Assembly (NCBI GenBank): GCA_025738555.1
Contig: JAOVFP010000010.1
Location: 310,001-374,000, forward strand
Length of the DNA stretch: 64,000 nt
Origin: Cyathus striatus
Taxonomy: Eukaryota > Basidiomycota > Agaricomycetes > Agaricales > Nidulariaceae
Direction of reading: 5' to 3'
Positions 34,866 through 46,186 of this stretch are shown in pieces. How positions within the stretch are numbered: position 1 is the first letter of the stretch; every line of letters begins with the position of its first letter. The notes beneath the pieces were generated by a model. It ran no database searches. It was not told the DNA's origin and saw nothing but the letters and a program-made list of their open reading frames with translations. The position numbers and the translations under genes were made by a program.

Positions 34866-37817
34866 ATGGCATTCGAAGGAGCGAACAACTTCAAAATTAT
34901 TGTTAGTGGAGATTTAAATCAAGGAGAAATCAATTATCAGGATAATTCTGGTTCATAAACATTCAATCTTTCAAATGCTGCTTACCATATTGACACATTT
35001 TCAGCCAAAGCAATGGATATAATCACTCGTGCAGCATGTCCAGGAGCAGGCCATGACTCTTCTGAGCGCGCAGATCCCCCCAAGTGTCATCCTGACACAA
35101 GAGAGAGAGTTATTGAAGAGATTAAGAAATGGGTTAACACACCAGATACAGAAAACCGAGTAATGTGGTTAAACGGAGCTGCTGGCGTAGGAAAGTCCGC
35201 CATTGCTCAGACTATAGCAGAACAATGTGATGAAGACTCGGAGGATACTCTAATTTCCAGTTTTTTCTTTTCACGAACTTTTACAGGTACAGGACGAGAC
35301 GACGGAACAAGAGTTATCCCGACGATTGTATACCATCTTGCGATTCGGATACCGAAAGCAAGAGATCTGATCTTGGAAGAGCTAAAGCGTGACCCAGCCA
35401 TATTCCACCACTCAATGGAGAAACAGTTGAAGAGGCTAGTCATAGATCCAATCATGCATCTTAAGATGAATGGTGATGTCCTTACTCCATGCCTAGTAAT
35501 AATTGATGGTCTAGATGAATGCAGCAGCACTGATGTTCAATCAAGGATCATAAAGGCTATTGCAAGCATTAGATTGTCGCAGCCTCTTCAGCTGCGGTTT
35601 CTCATAGCAAGCAGACCAGAACATGAAATTCAGAAAACATTTGATTTACCATTGGTCAATAATATATCCACTTGCCTGACTCTAGACTGGATATATGATC
35701 CTGACCAAGATATCAAGACATATCTCCTAGATGCATTCAACATAATTAAACAGACTCATGTATTAGCTCATGAATTATCTGGAATTCCCAGCTGGCCAAC
35801 ACATTGTGACCTAGCAGAATTGGTGCACAAGTCATCGGGGCAGTTCATTTATGCTTCGATTGTTGTTAAATTCATTTCTGATGATAATCACGATCCACGA
35901 GAAGCACTGGAAGCCATCATTAATAGTTCCCTGGGAAGTACATTAGAAAAAAATCCTTTTGCACAGTTAGATGCATTGTACAGTCACATTCTTTCATCAG
36001 CTGCATCTAAAACAAAGGGAGGGAGTGACGTAATTATGGCTATACTAAAAGTTATAGCTCTCACTGAAGTGAATCACCCGGACCTTCACCATTTCAATTA
36101 TCTAGCTGTATTCTTAGGAATTAAGCAATCGGATCTAAAGTTACGGATGCTGCACCTTCGCTCAATAATATATATACCGACGAAGAACCGATATTTCACA
36201 TTAGACCATGATGTAGATCCCATTAGATTTCATCATGCTTCTGTTGAAGATTTTTTGTTGGACCCATCTAGGTCAGGGAAATTTTTCATTGATCCTGTAA
36301 AAGGAAACATATTTATAGCACAACGCTGTCAGGCTACAATTTTGCATTTGCTATGTAAGAACAGTCCTGTCGAAAATTATTTTGTTAGATATCCTGTGCT
36401 GCATTATGCTCTTGAAAACTATTTTCGCTACATGAAGTACAGCAAGTTCGATGCTCAATTATTAAATGAATTTCGTCAATTGGAAGACACGCAGTTGTTT
36501 ATGTCTTATATGTTCTCGGAGTTGGGAGATTATAAAATAACAGATGTGCTTAAACATGTATTTGATTTTGATTTCTCCACGGAAGTAAGTAGGATGCATT
36601 TATGTATGATTTATACTAAACTACTACTATTGCATGCTATAGAACTTCGCTGTGCCAAAAGCAATGATGGCAGAAGATATCGCCATATGTATAAGCAATG
36701 CAATGGATGAATTCATCTTGAAGAATTTCGTCGATTGTGAGGAGGCATACATTTCTGCCATCGAAGGCATTATGTATGCAAGGGATAGGTCTATCAATTA
36801 TGCTTGTGGCAAGGAATGCTGGGCGGGAGCAATAATGGAGAGCTCTTTACGAGGACGTCATATCTATTTAACTAAAGAAAAAAGCCGGTTCTTGATTCGT
36901 CGAATATTGGTGAAGTTTTCCGAGCCGTACGTTATCAATCATATATAGTAAATTAAAAAGAATTAATATTACAGAATCTTTAGAATCTCTTTTTTTCTAC
37001 TGTTTAATCCGGGTACCATCCATTATCCACCAATCATCGAATATTTATTCAAAAGAATCATCAAACCATCTTCTCAGTTATGTTCCGTATTAAAGAATTT
37101 TTCAAACGCTGTAAGGAGGAGAAGTCCGCGAGCCATTACAAATTGTATCAAAAAGTTGACAAAGGCATGATATTCACATAATATATTCATCAATGAATAT
37201 CTAACGCATCCATGTTTCAGAAACTTGATTCGATCGAGAAGAAAAACAATGATCCAAATAGAAATAACGAAATGAACGATTCAGAAGACGAGTCTGACCA
37301 GGATTCAGAGGATGAGTTTGACAAGGACGTGGAGCATGAGTCAGAAAAGGATATGAAAAACGAGTTTGTAGAGGATACGGTAGGGGAGTCTGACGCTGAG
37401 TATGTGAAAGACGAGTGTCGTGAGAATGCAGAAGACAAGGATGTAAAAGCCGAGTCCACGGATAAACGCATACACTCGAATGCATGGCTTTCACTAAAAG
37501 ATATGGGTTCCAATGAATCATGGGTAGGAACATCCACCAATCCGAGTCGCGAGACAGACAATAGGGTGGCGTACAAGACAGATTTCGGCGATATAGATAA
37601 TGTAAACCCCTGGGTCGATCACATAGGGGAGGCCTCGTATTTTACGACGGCACAGCAGTTGTCACTGGTGCACAGTAGCCATTGGAATAGTGATGGAGAA
37701 AGGGGCACTGAGGTTAGTGTCAAACGACAGCTAAAGGAGACAGACACGGAAGAAAGATCTTCGCGTAGACGCAAGTTGTCCAGTAGCGGTTGTACTGATA
37801 CCACAACCCACATGTAA
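34866..37817 (+). CDS. NACHT-domain NLR-like protein A2, intact
   Basis: Exons 34866-34950, 35005-36584, 36643-36926, 36975-37164 and 37221-37817 join in frame to 911 residues. Introns are 54, 58, 48 and 56 nt; the last is the GC-AG type. The N-terminal motif is FEGANNFKIIVSGDLNQ. Walker A GAAGVGKS starts at residue 86; Walker B is LVIIDGLDECS. Compared with A1 it has a few extra residues after the P-loop (EQCDEDSEDT), lacks about 15 residues in the linker after KVIAL, and has a diverged third small exon (FLLFNPGTIHYPPIIEYLF). The tail is strongly acidic with S/D-x-D-x-E repeats, then NPWVDHIG, then a basic pair of clusters (KRQ and RRRK about a dozen residues apart) that could be a bipartite nuclear signal. 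Confidence 0.87.
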
Positions 37818-38103
37818 TATGTTGGAAGCGGGTGTTCGTAAAGAGAGCATTTCTTTTTGGCTGTTCACGTTGTTCTGGATATGAAACTGTAATACTGCCT
37901 ATTATTTATGATCTTCGTGCGGTATTAGTTACCAAGTATGTACTTACCGGTATTATAATTAGTCAAATATATTATTATGCGTGAATTTCTTGTTATCTGT
38001 GAAGTGAAGAGGGAAAAGGTGGGTTGAAGGATCCTAATCAAAGGAATGCGAGCCGTTGGCGCGTCCGTCCAACGTTAAGGTCCTAAGGTTGGGAAAGAGA
38101 GGG
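37818..38103. repeat. 3' flank shared by A2, B1 and B2
   Basis: AAAGAGAGCATTTCTTTTTGG, GATCTTCGTGCGGTATTAGTTACC and ATGTACTTACCG recur after B1 (about 18600) and B2 (about 58150). This flank differs from the longer cassette after A0, A1 and C. No gene is seen. Confidence 0.6.
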
Positions 38104-38816
38104 TGTTAGCGACGTAAATGAGAAATACAACGACGCAACAAGAGTCAGAACTTCGAGACGAAGTTCTTGAGAGTTTCTGAGTGAGAGAACTTGCTGTAAG
38201 AGCTGAGAACGAACGAAGACGATAGAGAACGATAGAGACGACGAAGAGACACGAAAGGAGAGGCTGAGAACGAGCTCGAACGATGGGGGGAAGTTCACTG
38301 GATTACTCGAGACCTAGATACATTGTTTATATAGGAAAAATGGTAGGAAATATACCTAAAAGAGCGGATAAATTTTCCTAAAGCCAAGAGTGTTTTAGAG
38401 ACTAAACGAGTGTTTCAAGGAGAGCTAGAAAGGGAGGTTTGTATGTAAATGTGAAGAGAACAGAATGTGATATGCAGAGAAGTAGAAAATGTAGCGATGG
38501 TGAGTACAGAAAGACCGGATGTTGAGATGCCAATGTTGAGATCTTCAGTTTGTGAGCGAGTTCCGCTGTCCCTAGCTTCGCGTGTCCATAACCGAGTGCT
38601 TTGGTTGCTCGTTTGTATGATAGTTTGTCCGGCGTTGAGGAGAGGTCGGTCCGATATCGAGAGCGTTGGGGGGCATTGTGCAGATGGAGGTGAACGATGC
38701 TTTGCGACGTGTACGCGTTCGAGGCTCAATTACGTAGTAAGTCACGTGACTAGAGCGTGTCTGCAGAACTCGTTAATACGTCGATTCCACCATGCAGGCG
38801 GAACGCCTGCTCTACA
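38104..38816 (-). mobile_element. Probable solo LTR
   Basis: Read on the minus strand, the 713-bp block starts TGTAGAGCAGGCG with a palindrome (GCAGGCGTTCCGCCTGC) and ends CGTCGCTAACA, giving the TG...CA ends of an LTR. An AT-rich CCTATATAAAC lies inside. The flanks GAGGG (38099-38103) and GAAGG (38817-38821) could be a decayed 5-bp duplication. No gag or pol is present. The start motif recurs at 5412. Confidence 0.4.
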
Positions 38817-38821
38817 GAAGG

Positions 38822-41800
38822 TCTTGTAGCCTTGTAGGGTGAGAACTCATCCAAGAGGTTAAACATTGACTGGCAGATTATGATAGATTTTGATTGGTTA
38901 TGTTGTTATATTCAAACAAAAACCCGTAGCCGTGTCATCTTATTGGCGGAGAAACATGACGGTAGAGGAGAGAAAGACGAAGGGGTTCAAGAGCCGTAAT
39001 CAAAGCCGCGGATTGTATCTGATATAATATGAACGGTACTGGAAACGTCAAGAAACGAACGGACATACCTTTTTTATATATATAAACGCTCACAATCCCG
39101 CTCCTTCCTAGCACCGGGATCCGTATACTGACCCACTGTTCATTCGCGCTGAGATGGCCTATGGCTTCTGACCTGCACCCTAGGTGCACGCCTGCACAGT
39201 AGTATTTAAAGAATGCTTTAGCTCTTGAGCCTTACCTACTATATAGGCACTCTAGGGATATCTGAGATTACGTTAGGCGCATGTGAGCCTGCGCATTGTG
39301 AGGGAAGTACTTGTGACATAGTACTGAGTGATATCTTCAATATGTACCAAATGTGTGACGCAAGTGGAAAGTTCATGAAGCGACCAAAACGCTGGCGAAG
39401 CGAGCAACTCGTGCTAGTGAGCGCTTGATTTCCGGAGACCGAGCCGGCTAACTGTGGGAAAAACCGAAGTTCCCCGCACGGACCATTGAACTCGAACCGA
39501 ACCCATCCTTGTGTACTACCAGCTACACGTGCACTGAGCAAACGCCGAGTTATAACTATTGGACAGCGGTGGAGCCATGGGCTCTGGAGCACCAGGCGGC
39601 GACGTCAAGAACACTCTCGAGACTCCATGGGTCAATGTTCGGATCCTGGAGTACGGAGCATCGAACGAGTGGAACAGTGACCACAAGGGTGGTGTACTCC
39701 CTCACAAGTAGAGAATTCCTCCCACCTTCCCTCCCGTAACCACGCCAGCGGAGCTACACCAAGCCTACGATGTCATTTCCAGCTCCCAGCTGGATGGCCC
39801 ACGAAGACATGGGTACATGCACGTCCGTTCCTCCCTCCCAACCACGCATTACTAACAAGCCTCCTTTCAGGTATAGAATTACTCGTCATCTATCTTTGCC
39901 CTCCACCAACATTTACACTCCAGGCAGCAAAATTGAACAGACCATCAATTCGAGCCTTATCATAGATGCGACTACTTTCGCCCTCCTGAACGTTCATCGA
40001 TCATCCGGCAGGAGAGTTATTTATGTTGGAGCTGGGACGAGTCTTGGGTGTTTGGGATACTTCTGAGATGTACATCTTTCTCTTTTTTATATTGTAGCGG
40101 GGTGTTGATGAAAAGGGTATCGGTAGACCACCGACGTTTTTGTCACCGGACATATTTCACGCGTGCGTTTTCCCCCCTCCCACTTCCCCTCCCCTCTAAC
40201 TAAACCACATACAGGATAGTAATAGCACGCACAAATATTACCCTCAGAAACGCCATAGAAGGAGCCGAAGACACTCCCTTCGAATTCCGCGCCTCCCTCT
40301 CCCCACTCACTCCAACCGACACTCTAGTCGGAATCGCAACCTCCGGAAGAACACCTTACGTCCTCTCCGCTCTTTCATACACGAGGGCACGGGATGCCCT
40401 CGCCCTCGCCTTCGGTCTGGCGTTCGTTTCTCCTAGCGAGATGAAGGAGAGGGGGAATGCGAGGCGGTTGTTGAGTGTGTTGTTGTTGGGGAGTTTGTAT
40501 GGGTGTCTACCACGAACTCGCTAGCATCATCGGGCTGCGACGTCCTTGAAGGGAAGGCTATTTGTAGAATGAGACAGCCGATTGGGGTACAAAGTATTCT
40601 CAGGCCAGTACTGGGGGGTGCAAAATGAAGAATAGGTGACACCTAGCTCTGTCGCAGATTGAGTATCGCCTTTAATGATACGTCCGCCCCTCATGTATCC
40701 AACTGACATTCTAGCTAACCTACTGACAGGGCTCGAACGTTCTTCCACTCCCAATGCTATAACGCTCCCAGAAATCACATCGTGCACTCCTCTGCACCGC
40801 CTTTTCACGAATGAAATCAATGCTCTCTCCTACGCGCGCTGCAAATATACGACGACATAGTCTGCGAGAGGTTATTGTAAACCAGCAACATGCTCGACTT
40901 GCACCCCTCTTCCTCGGACTGCTTATTGAACGTCATAACACATGTATGTAGCAGTTTAACTCTTATAAAGTTTCGAGAAGGATAATTTGATGACGTTAAA
41001 TCTTTCTTTCGTCTCTATGAAGGCTCAGTACGTTTAACATTGCAGGTCACTACAGACTGCGTTAACTTGCGTGTACCTGCTACGCTGACCATATAACGGT
41101 ATTAAACAGTGTAACACGTTTTGACAAGGTATGTTGGCTACTTTGTCGTTCAGTAACGCCGTTCAAACTTTCAAATTACCAGCTATCGCATCAGTCCGTC
41201 CGTCTCTCCTGCAATCTCGTACTCAACCAACCATCAAGATGGTATCTACCACCTACCAGCAACAAACCACGAGCCCGTTCATTGAGCGCATTGGCGCTCT
41301 TTCCATCACCCGACCTTCCCTAACTCAGTAACCAACACGATCATATCCTAACATACAATCAACCCGGAGATATGGCCACGTATTCATGATCGATGAAGTG
41401 CTGAAGGTGTACCAACTATCTAGTACGTCTTTCTCTCGCTCACGTTGGTATTCGCTCTTGAAAGCATGACCTGTGTCTATATTTTCGAAGTGCTTAAAGT
41501 TGTGGCCTATATCTGCACGGGATTGCATGTCCATGTATACATACCTTGCTCTTTATTAAAGCTCCTTCTTAAGAACCCGAGGTAGTCGCTCTCACAAGGG
41601 ATTATATTTACTTATTAAGGTCGGTGCAATCATGAGAGTAATTTCGGAGAACCCGTCGAACACAATGAAGTACATATGTCTTATCGTCGCCGGTGTAATT
41701 ATAGTAATCGATTGGATCGATTTGAAGTTCAGGTCAGCAGACTACGAAGAGCACTTAGCAAGTGTGAACGAATTTGTCTCGAAGGATCTCTCCCCTCTTC

Positions 41801-42062
41801 GCTCCTATACAAGCTCCCTCGTGTGCGTCTGTAGCTGATTGTAATGATTGTTTGTTATGTGTTCTTCTGTACATGATACATGTATGATTTGAGTTCGTGG
41901 TCAATGCTACTCCCAACAATAATGTTAATATTTTACCTTTTCCCATGAGAAAACACGTTCATAGACAGAGCTAAAGTTAGAAAACCTTCACACGATTGTA
42001 CAACGAGTGTGTAGTGCGGCAGATATGCGCGATTCTTATCACTCACTAGTGCTGTTAATAGC
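38822..42062. repeat. Spacer modules and B-type promoter copy between A2 and C
   Basis: 38822-39240 is single-copy within this window, with no gene seen. From about 39430 the GTGGGAAA...GCACGGACCATTGAA block and modules follow (intron-like segment near 40679; GTATGTTGGCTAC...ACCAG near 41129-41182). Bases 39440-41760 are the duplicate of 47100-47300 plus 48430-50340. A B-type promoter copy lies at 41610-41830. Confidence 0.6.
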
Positions 42063-42069
42063 ATATATA
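42063..42069 (+). promoter_or_regulatory. TATA element of gene C
   Basis: ATATATA within TAATAGCATATATAGTTG, about 90 bases before the C start codon, followed by a C-rich tract. A relic of the same block without a gene lies at about 51635-51720. Confidence 0.5.
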
Positions 42070-42153
42070 GTTGTTCCCCCCCTGGTAACTCACCTCTTCC
42101 TCTAACACCTTACCGCACTTTGCTTTATCCTCTCATACCTGTTTTTGAACACA

Positions 42154-45100
42154 ATGTCTTTCCATGGAGCACACAGCTTCATCATTAATGAGCTAAATCA
42201 AGTAGATATGAGTAGTCAAGGAAATTTCGGTATGACTTCAATAAATTTCATTTATCAATTTGCTGATTAACAGTTACAGAATTGAAGAGTCTCGTGGATG
42301 CTGCTTGCCCAGCCGCTGGCCACGAATCTGCAGAACGTGCTGATCCGCCAAGATGTCATCCTGACACTAGAAAGAAAGTCATTCAAGACATTATAGATTG
42401 GGTCAATTCCGCGGATCCAGAGAAACCGTTAATGTGGTTCAATGGTGTCGCTGGTGCTGGAAAGTCAGCCATCGCTCAGACCATAGCCGAAAGAAGTTCC
42501 CATGAGGGAAAATTGCTATCTAGTTTCTTCTTTTCACGTACAGCTACTGGGAGTGGGAGAGATGATGGAAGCAGGCTTATTCCTACCATCTCATATCATC
42601 TTGCAACTTTGGTACCAGAAGCAGCGAGCTTTATTGTCACAGAGCTAAAGAAAGATCCAGCAATGTTTCACCATTCTATGGAAGTACAATTGAAGAGACT
42701 TGTTATGGACCCTATAGAACAGCTGGGAAGCATCCAAAGGGAGGCCTCTATTCCATACTTGGTTATAATTGATGGCCTGGATGAGTGCAATGAGCTGCAA
42801 GTGCAATCAAGAATTATAACAACAATTGCAGATACCTTGAAACAATCACCAGTCCACATGCAATGTCTAATTGTAAGCCGACCTGAAAGAGAAATTCAAA
42901 AAATATTTGATTTACCATCTATCTGCAATGTATCTGTGCAACTGTCACTTAAAGATGACTCAAAAGCTTATCGTGATATCAAGGCATATCTTAAAAGCGA
43001 GTTTGATAAAATGAAAGAGAGACATACATTAGCAACTTACTTGTCTGAAGATCCTAACTGGCCATCAAATTATGACATATGGACATTAGTCAATAGGTCA
43101 TCAGGACAATTCATTTATGCTTCAACTGTCATGAAATACATAGCCAAAGATGATGGAGATCCTCGAGAAGCACTCAATACTATCATTCACAGGTCAATGA
43201 AAAACATATCAGATGAAAATCCATTTGCACAGTTAGATGCGCTGTACAATCATATATTTTCATCAGCTGCATCTAAAACAAAGGGAGGGTATGACACAAT
43301 TATGGATATATTAAAAGTCATAGCTCTCTTACAAAAAAATACTGAGACTGGTTCTCTTAGGAGACACATGGCGACAAGCCCCAAACCATCTGTCATTGAT
43401 GATATTGAGAGTCTAGCTGAATTCTTGGGAATTAAGAAATCAGATCTGAAGTTACAGATGCTGAACCTTCGCTCAATGATACATATACCGACCGAGGTCG
43501 ATTCCATGGATCAAATTATATTTCATTATGATTCTGTCATAGATTATTTGTCGGACCCAGTCGATTCCATGGATCAAATTAGATTTCATCATGCTTCTGT
43601 CATAGATTTTCTGTCGGACCCATCTAGGTCAGGGGAATTTTCCATTGACCCTGTAAAAGGAAACATATTCTTAGCTCAACGTTGTCAGGCTACAATTTTG
43701 CATACTCTATTTGAGGACAGTCACCCTGCTGAAAGAGCCCGAGATGTAAATCGTATCGCGATTGTAACGAATTATGCTGCTCGTAACTATTTTCGCTACA
43801 TGAAGTACAGCAAGTTTGATGTTCAATTATTGGATGAATTTCGACAACTGCAAGACGTGCCGTTGTTTATCTCAAATATGTTCTCGAAAATGGCAGAGAA
43901 TGAGGTGATGAATGTGCTTGAAGATGTTTTTGATCTTGATTCCCACAAGGAAGTAAGTAGGGATGAATTTTCATATTATATTAAGCTACTACTATTGTAT
44001 ACTATAGAACTTCGCTGTCCCAAGAGAGATGATCCCTGAAGATGTTAGCATATGCATACGCAATGCAATGGATGAATTCATCTTGAAGAATTTTATCGAT
44101 ACTGAGGAGACATATATGCACTCCATACAAGACATTATACTTGAAAGGAGGAGGCTTTCCCATATTTTTATTTGGGTTGTAGGGCAGACCGCAGTAGAAA
44201 TTATTACGAGCCGCTGGACAGCAACAATAATGGAGAACCCTTTACGAGGACGTCATATCTATCTAAGTAAAGAAAAAAGCCAGTTCTTGATTCGTCGAAT
44301 ATTGGAGGAGTGGTACAAAGTGTACGTTATCGGTCATCTATAGTGAGTTGGATCGGAATTAATATTACTGCATCATTAGATTTTCTTCCGAACTTAAACA
44401 GAAGAGTTCATCATATCGGTATCTTGCAGTGTTTGGATTAAACAAATACGATTATTCACCGATCATGAGATATTTATTCTATAGAATAAAACCATCTTTA
44501 GTGAAGTATAGTGACGTGCTTCGGTACTTTTCACTCAGTCGTATCGAAAAGGTTTTAAAGGCATGACATTCACATAGTATATTCATCAACCAATATCTAA
44601 CGCGTCCGTGTTTCAGAGACTTGATTCGATCGAGGAGAAAAATAACGATTCGAACAAAAATAACGAAATGGGGGACTCAGAAGACGAGTTTGATGAAGAA
44701 TGGGAGGGTGAGATGGAAGGCGATTCTTGGCTTGAGCATCCGAAAGGAAAGTCTGACAAAGATGTGGAAGACATGTTTGACAAGGAAGCGGAGCGTGAGT
44801 CGGACGAGGATACAGAAGACAAGTCTCATGAGGATGCGGTCGGGGACTCGGACACTGAGGATGTGAAAGACGAGTCTCATGAGAATGCTGAAGACAAGTC
44901 TGACAAGGATGTAGAAAACAAGTCTCATGAGGACGCGAAAAAAGAGTCCACATATAAATGCATACACCTGAACACATGGCTTCCAATGAACGATATGGGT
45001 TGCAATGAATCATGGGAAGAGATATCCACCAATACGAGTCGAGAGACAGACAATAGTGTGGCGTACAGGACAGATTTTGGCGATATAGATGATGTAAACC

Positions 45101-45294
45101 CCTGGGTTGATCACATAGGCAAGACCTCGTATTTTACGACGGCTAACGAGAGTGTACAGCAGTCGTTACTAGACCACAGTAACCATTGGAACAATGATGA
45201 AGAAGAGGGCAAGATTGGTGTGAAGCGCCAACGCGAGGAGACGGACACACAAGATAGACCGCCAACTCAGAGACGGATATTCACGAACATGTAG
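42154..45294 (+). CDS. NACHT-domain NLR-like protein C, intact B/A mosaic
   Basis: Exons 42154-42229, 42280-43952, 44008-44321, 44380-44560 and 44617-45294 join in frame to 973 residues. The first exon is 76 nt: nine bases fewer than in its relatives, removing part of the IIV core of the N-terminal motif (MSFHGAHSFIINELNQ). Walker A GVAGAGKS begins at residue 81; Walker B LVIIDGLDE at 186. From the start to about 43250 it follows the B genes; after that it follows A (TKGGYDTIMDILKVIAL onward), so it is chimeric. A 63-bp in-frame tandem duplication lies at 43497-43622. The usual ACAG acceptor of the third intron is ACTG here, and the next AG, nine bases on, keeps the frame. The tail is long and acidic, ending with a KRQREETD basic stretch. 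Confidence 0.85.
43497..43622 (+). repeat. 63-bp in-frame tandem duplication in gene C
   Basis: GTCGATTCCATGGATCAAAT starts at 43497 and at 43560. The two 21-residue copies (VDSMDQIIFHYDSVIDYLSDP-like and its partner with FHHAS) double the conserved FxHASxxDFL block. Neither A nor B genes have the second copy. It is polymorphic between copies at several codons, so it is not brand new. Confidence 0.85.
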
Positions 45295-45526
45295 CTGTAA
45301 ACGTGAACATGGAATCAGAGGCTCAGGAAGAACCAAGAATACCCACCAATCACTACCGGAAGACAACGTATATTCAGACGGTGGAGTAGACGTTCTTCCT
45401 GTATCGCAAAATGCAGTATTCGGCTCTTTTTGTTACCTCATCTCGCTGTACACCCACTGTTTCATACTAACTTTTCTTCTCACTTTCATTGCCATCATAT
45501 ACATTTCTGTCATACATATGCTCTGA
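45295..45526 (+). pseudogene. Relic of the hydrophobic tail downstream of C
   Basis: After the C stop the DNA keeps parts of the tail seen after A0 and A1: NMESEAQEE in one frame, then EDNVYSDGGVDVLPVSQNAV and a hydrophobic run (FILTFLLTFIAIIYISVI) in another, ending TGA 45524-45526. A small indel separates the two frames, so this copy looks broken unless spliced. Confidence 0.45.
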
Positions 45527-46018
45527 GAATACTAGTTTTACTTTCCCCTAACTCTATCATGAGCTCATTGGAATCAGAAGGTTGGACAGACATCGAACCA
45601 TTTGGATAATTCTTTTGTCGGGGGGATACTTTTGTGTTTCTTTTTTAGTTGTATTTAATATAGGTGGATGATCTAGATCATGGAATTTAAGACTGACTAT
45701 TATTATAATCATCGTGCGGTATTAGTGACTATGTGGAGTATCGCGGTATCCCACACTAGCAAGTAAAATCCAGGGCCTCTGGTTCTCTTAAGTCGAACGC
45801 TTCAGAGTATACAGGTAGACTACCATACATAAGAATGGCAGCCTGAGAAAAGTAGAAAATGCACGAGATAAGTATAATAACCTTGACATAACTACGGAGA
45901 GCATGGATCCTGCGGCCTGCCTTTCAGAGCACGGAGAAGTTCGCATTAGAATGCTTGAGCTTTGAGCCTTGCATTTATGGGCGCTCTTGATGTAGATTCC
46001 ATGGCTGCTCGATGATAT
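45527..46018. repeat. 3' flanking cassette of the A/C genes, copy 3
   Basis: Matches 2700-3200 and 29200-29700. It is cut at 46019 by a small Harbinger-type MITE and a TA element; the cassette resumes after 47008 at ATTGAATTGAAACTGAAGTC. Confidence 0.65.
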
Positions 46019-46021
46019 ATT

Positions 46022-46163
46022 AGTAGAGTTCAATCTTGGCGATACACGATACAGCTACAGCTGTTTTGTGATGCGCGCTAAACTTCTTCGGCAGGATACT
46101 GTAGTGTTGCTGTAGCGACTGATCTGTAGCGACGCGACAAAACGGCCAAGATGGAACTTCCCT
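46022..46163. mobile_element. 142-bp Harbinger-type MITE
   Basis: The ends (AGTAGAGTTCAATCTTGGCG and AGGGAAGTTCCATCTTGGCC read inward) are inverted to each other and resemble the ends of the complete element at 8676. ATT is duplicated at 46019-46021 and 46164-46166, the same target as the complete element. Too short to code. Confidence 0.65.
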
Positions 46164-46186
46164 ATTCCAGCTCTAAAACTAAACTA

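Noticed and set aside
40433..40820. Overlapping minus-strand frames in the spacer
   Set aside because: They are antisense to module sequence, have low-complexity composition and are not conserved in the duplicate at 49200-49500.
44597..45013. Long minus-strand frame opposite the C tail (similar ones opposite A0, A1 and A2 tails)
   Set aside because: These are shadows of the acidic repeat coding strand: Asp/Glu codons read backwards give His/Pro/Ser-rich peptides without stops.
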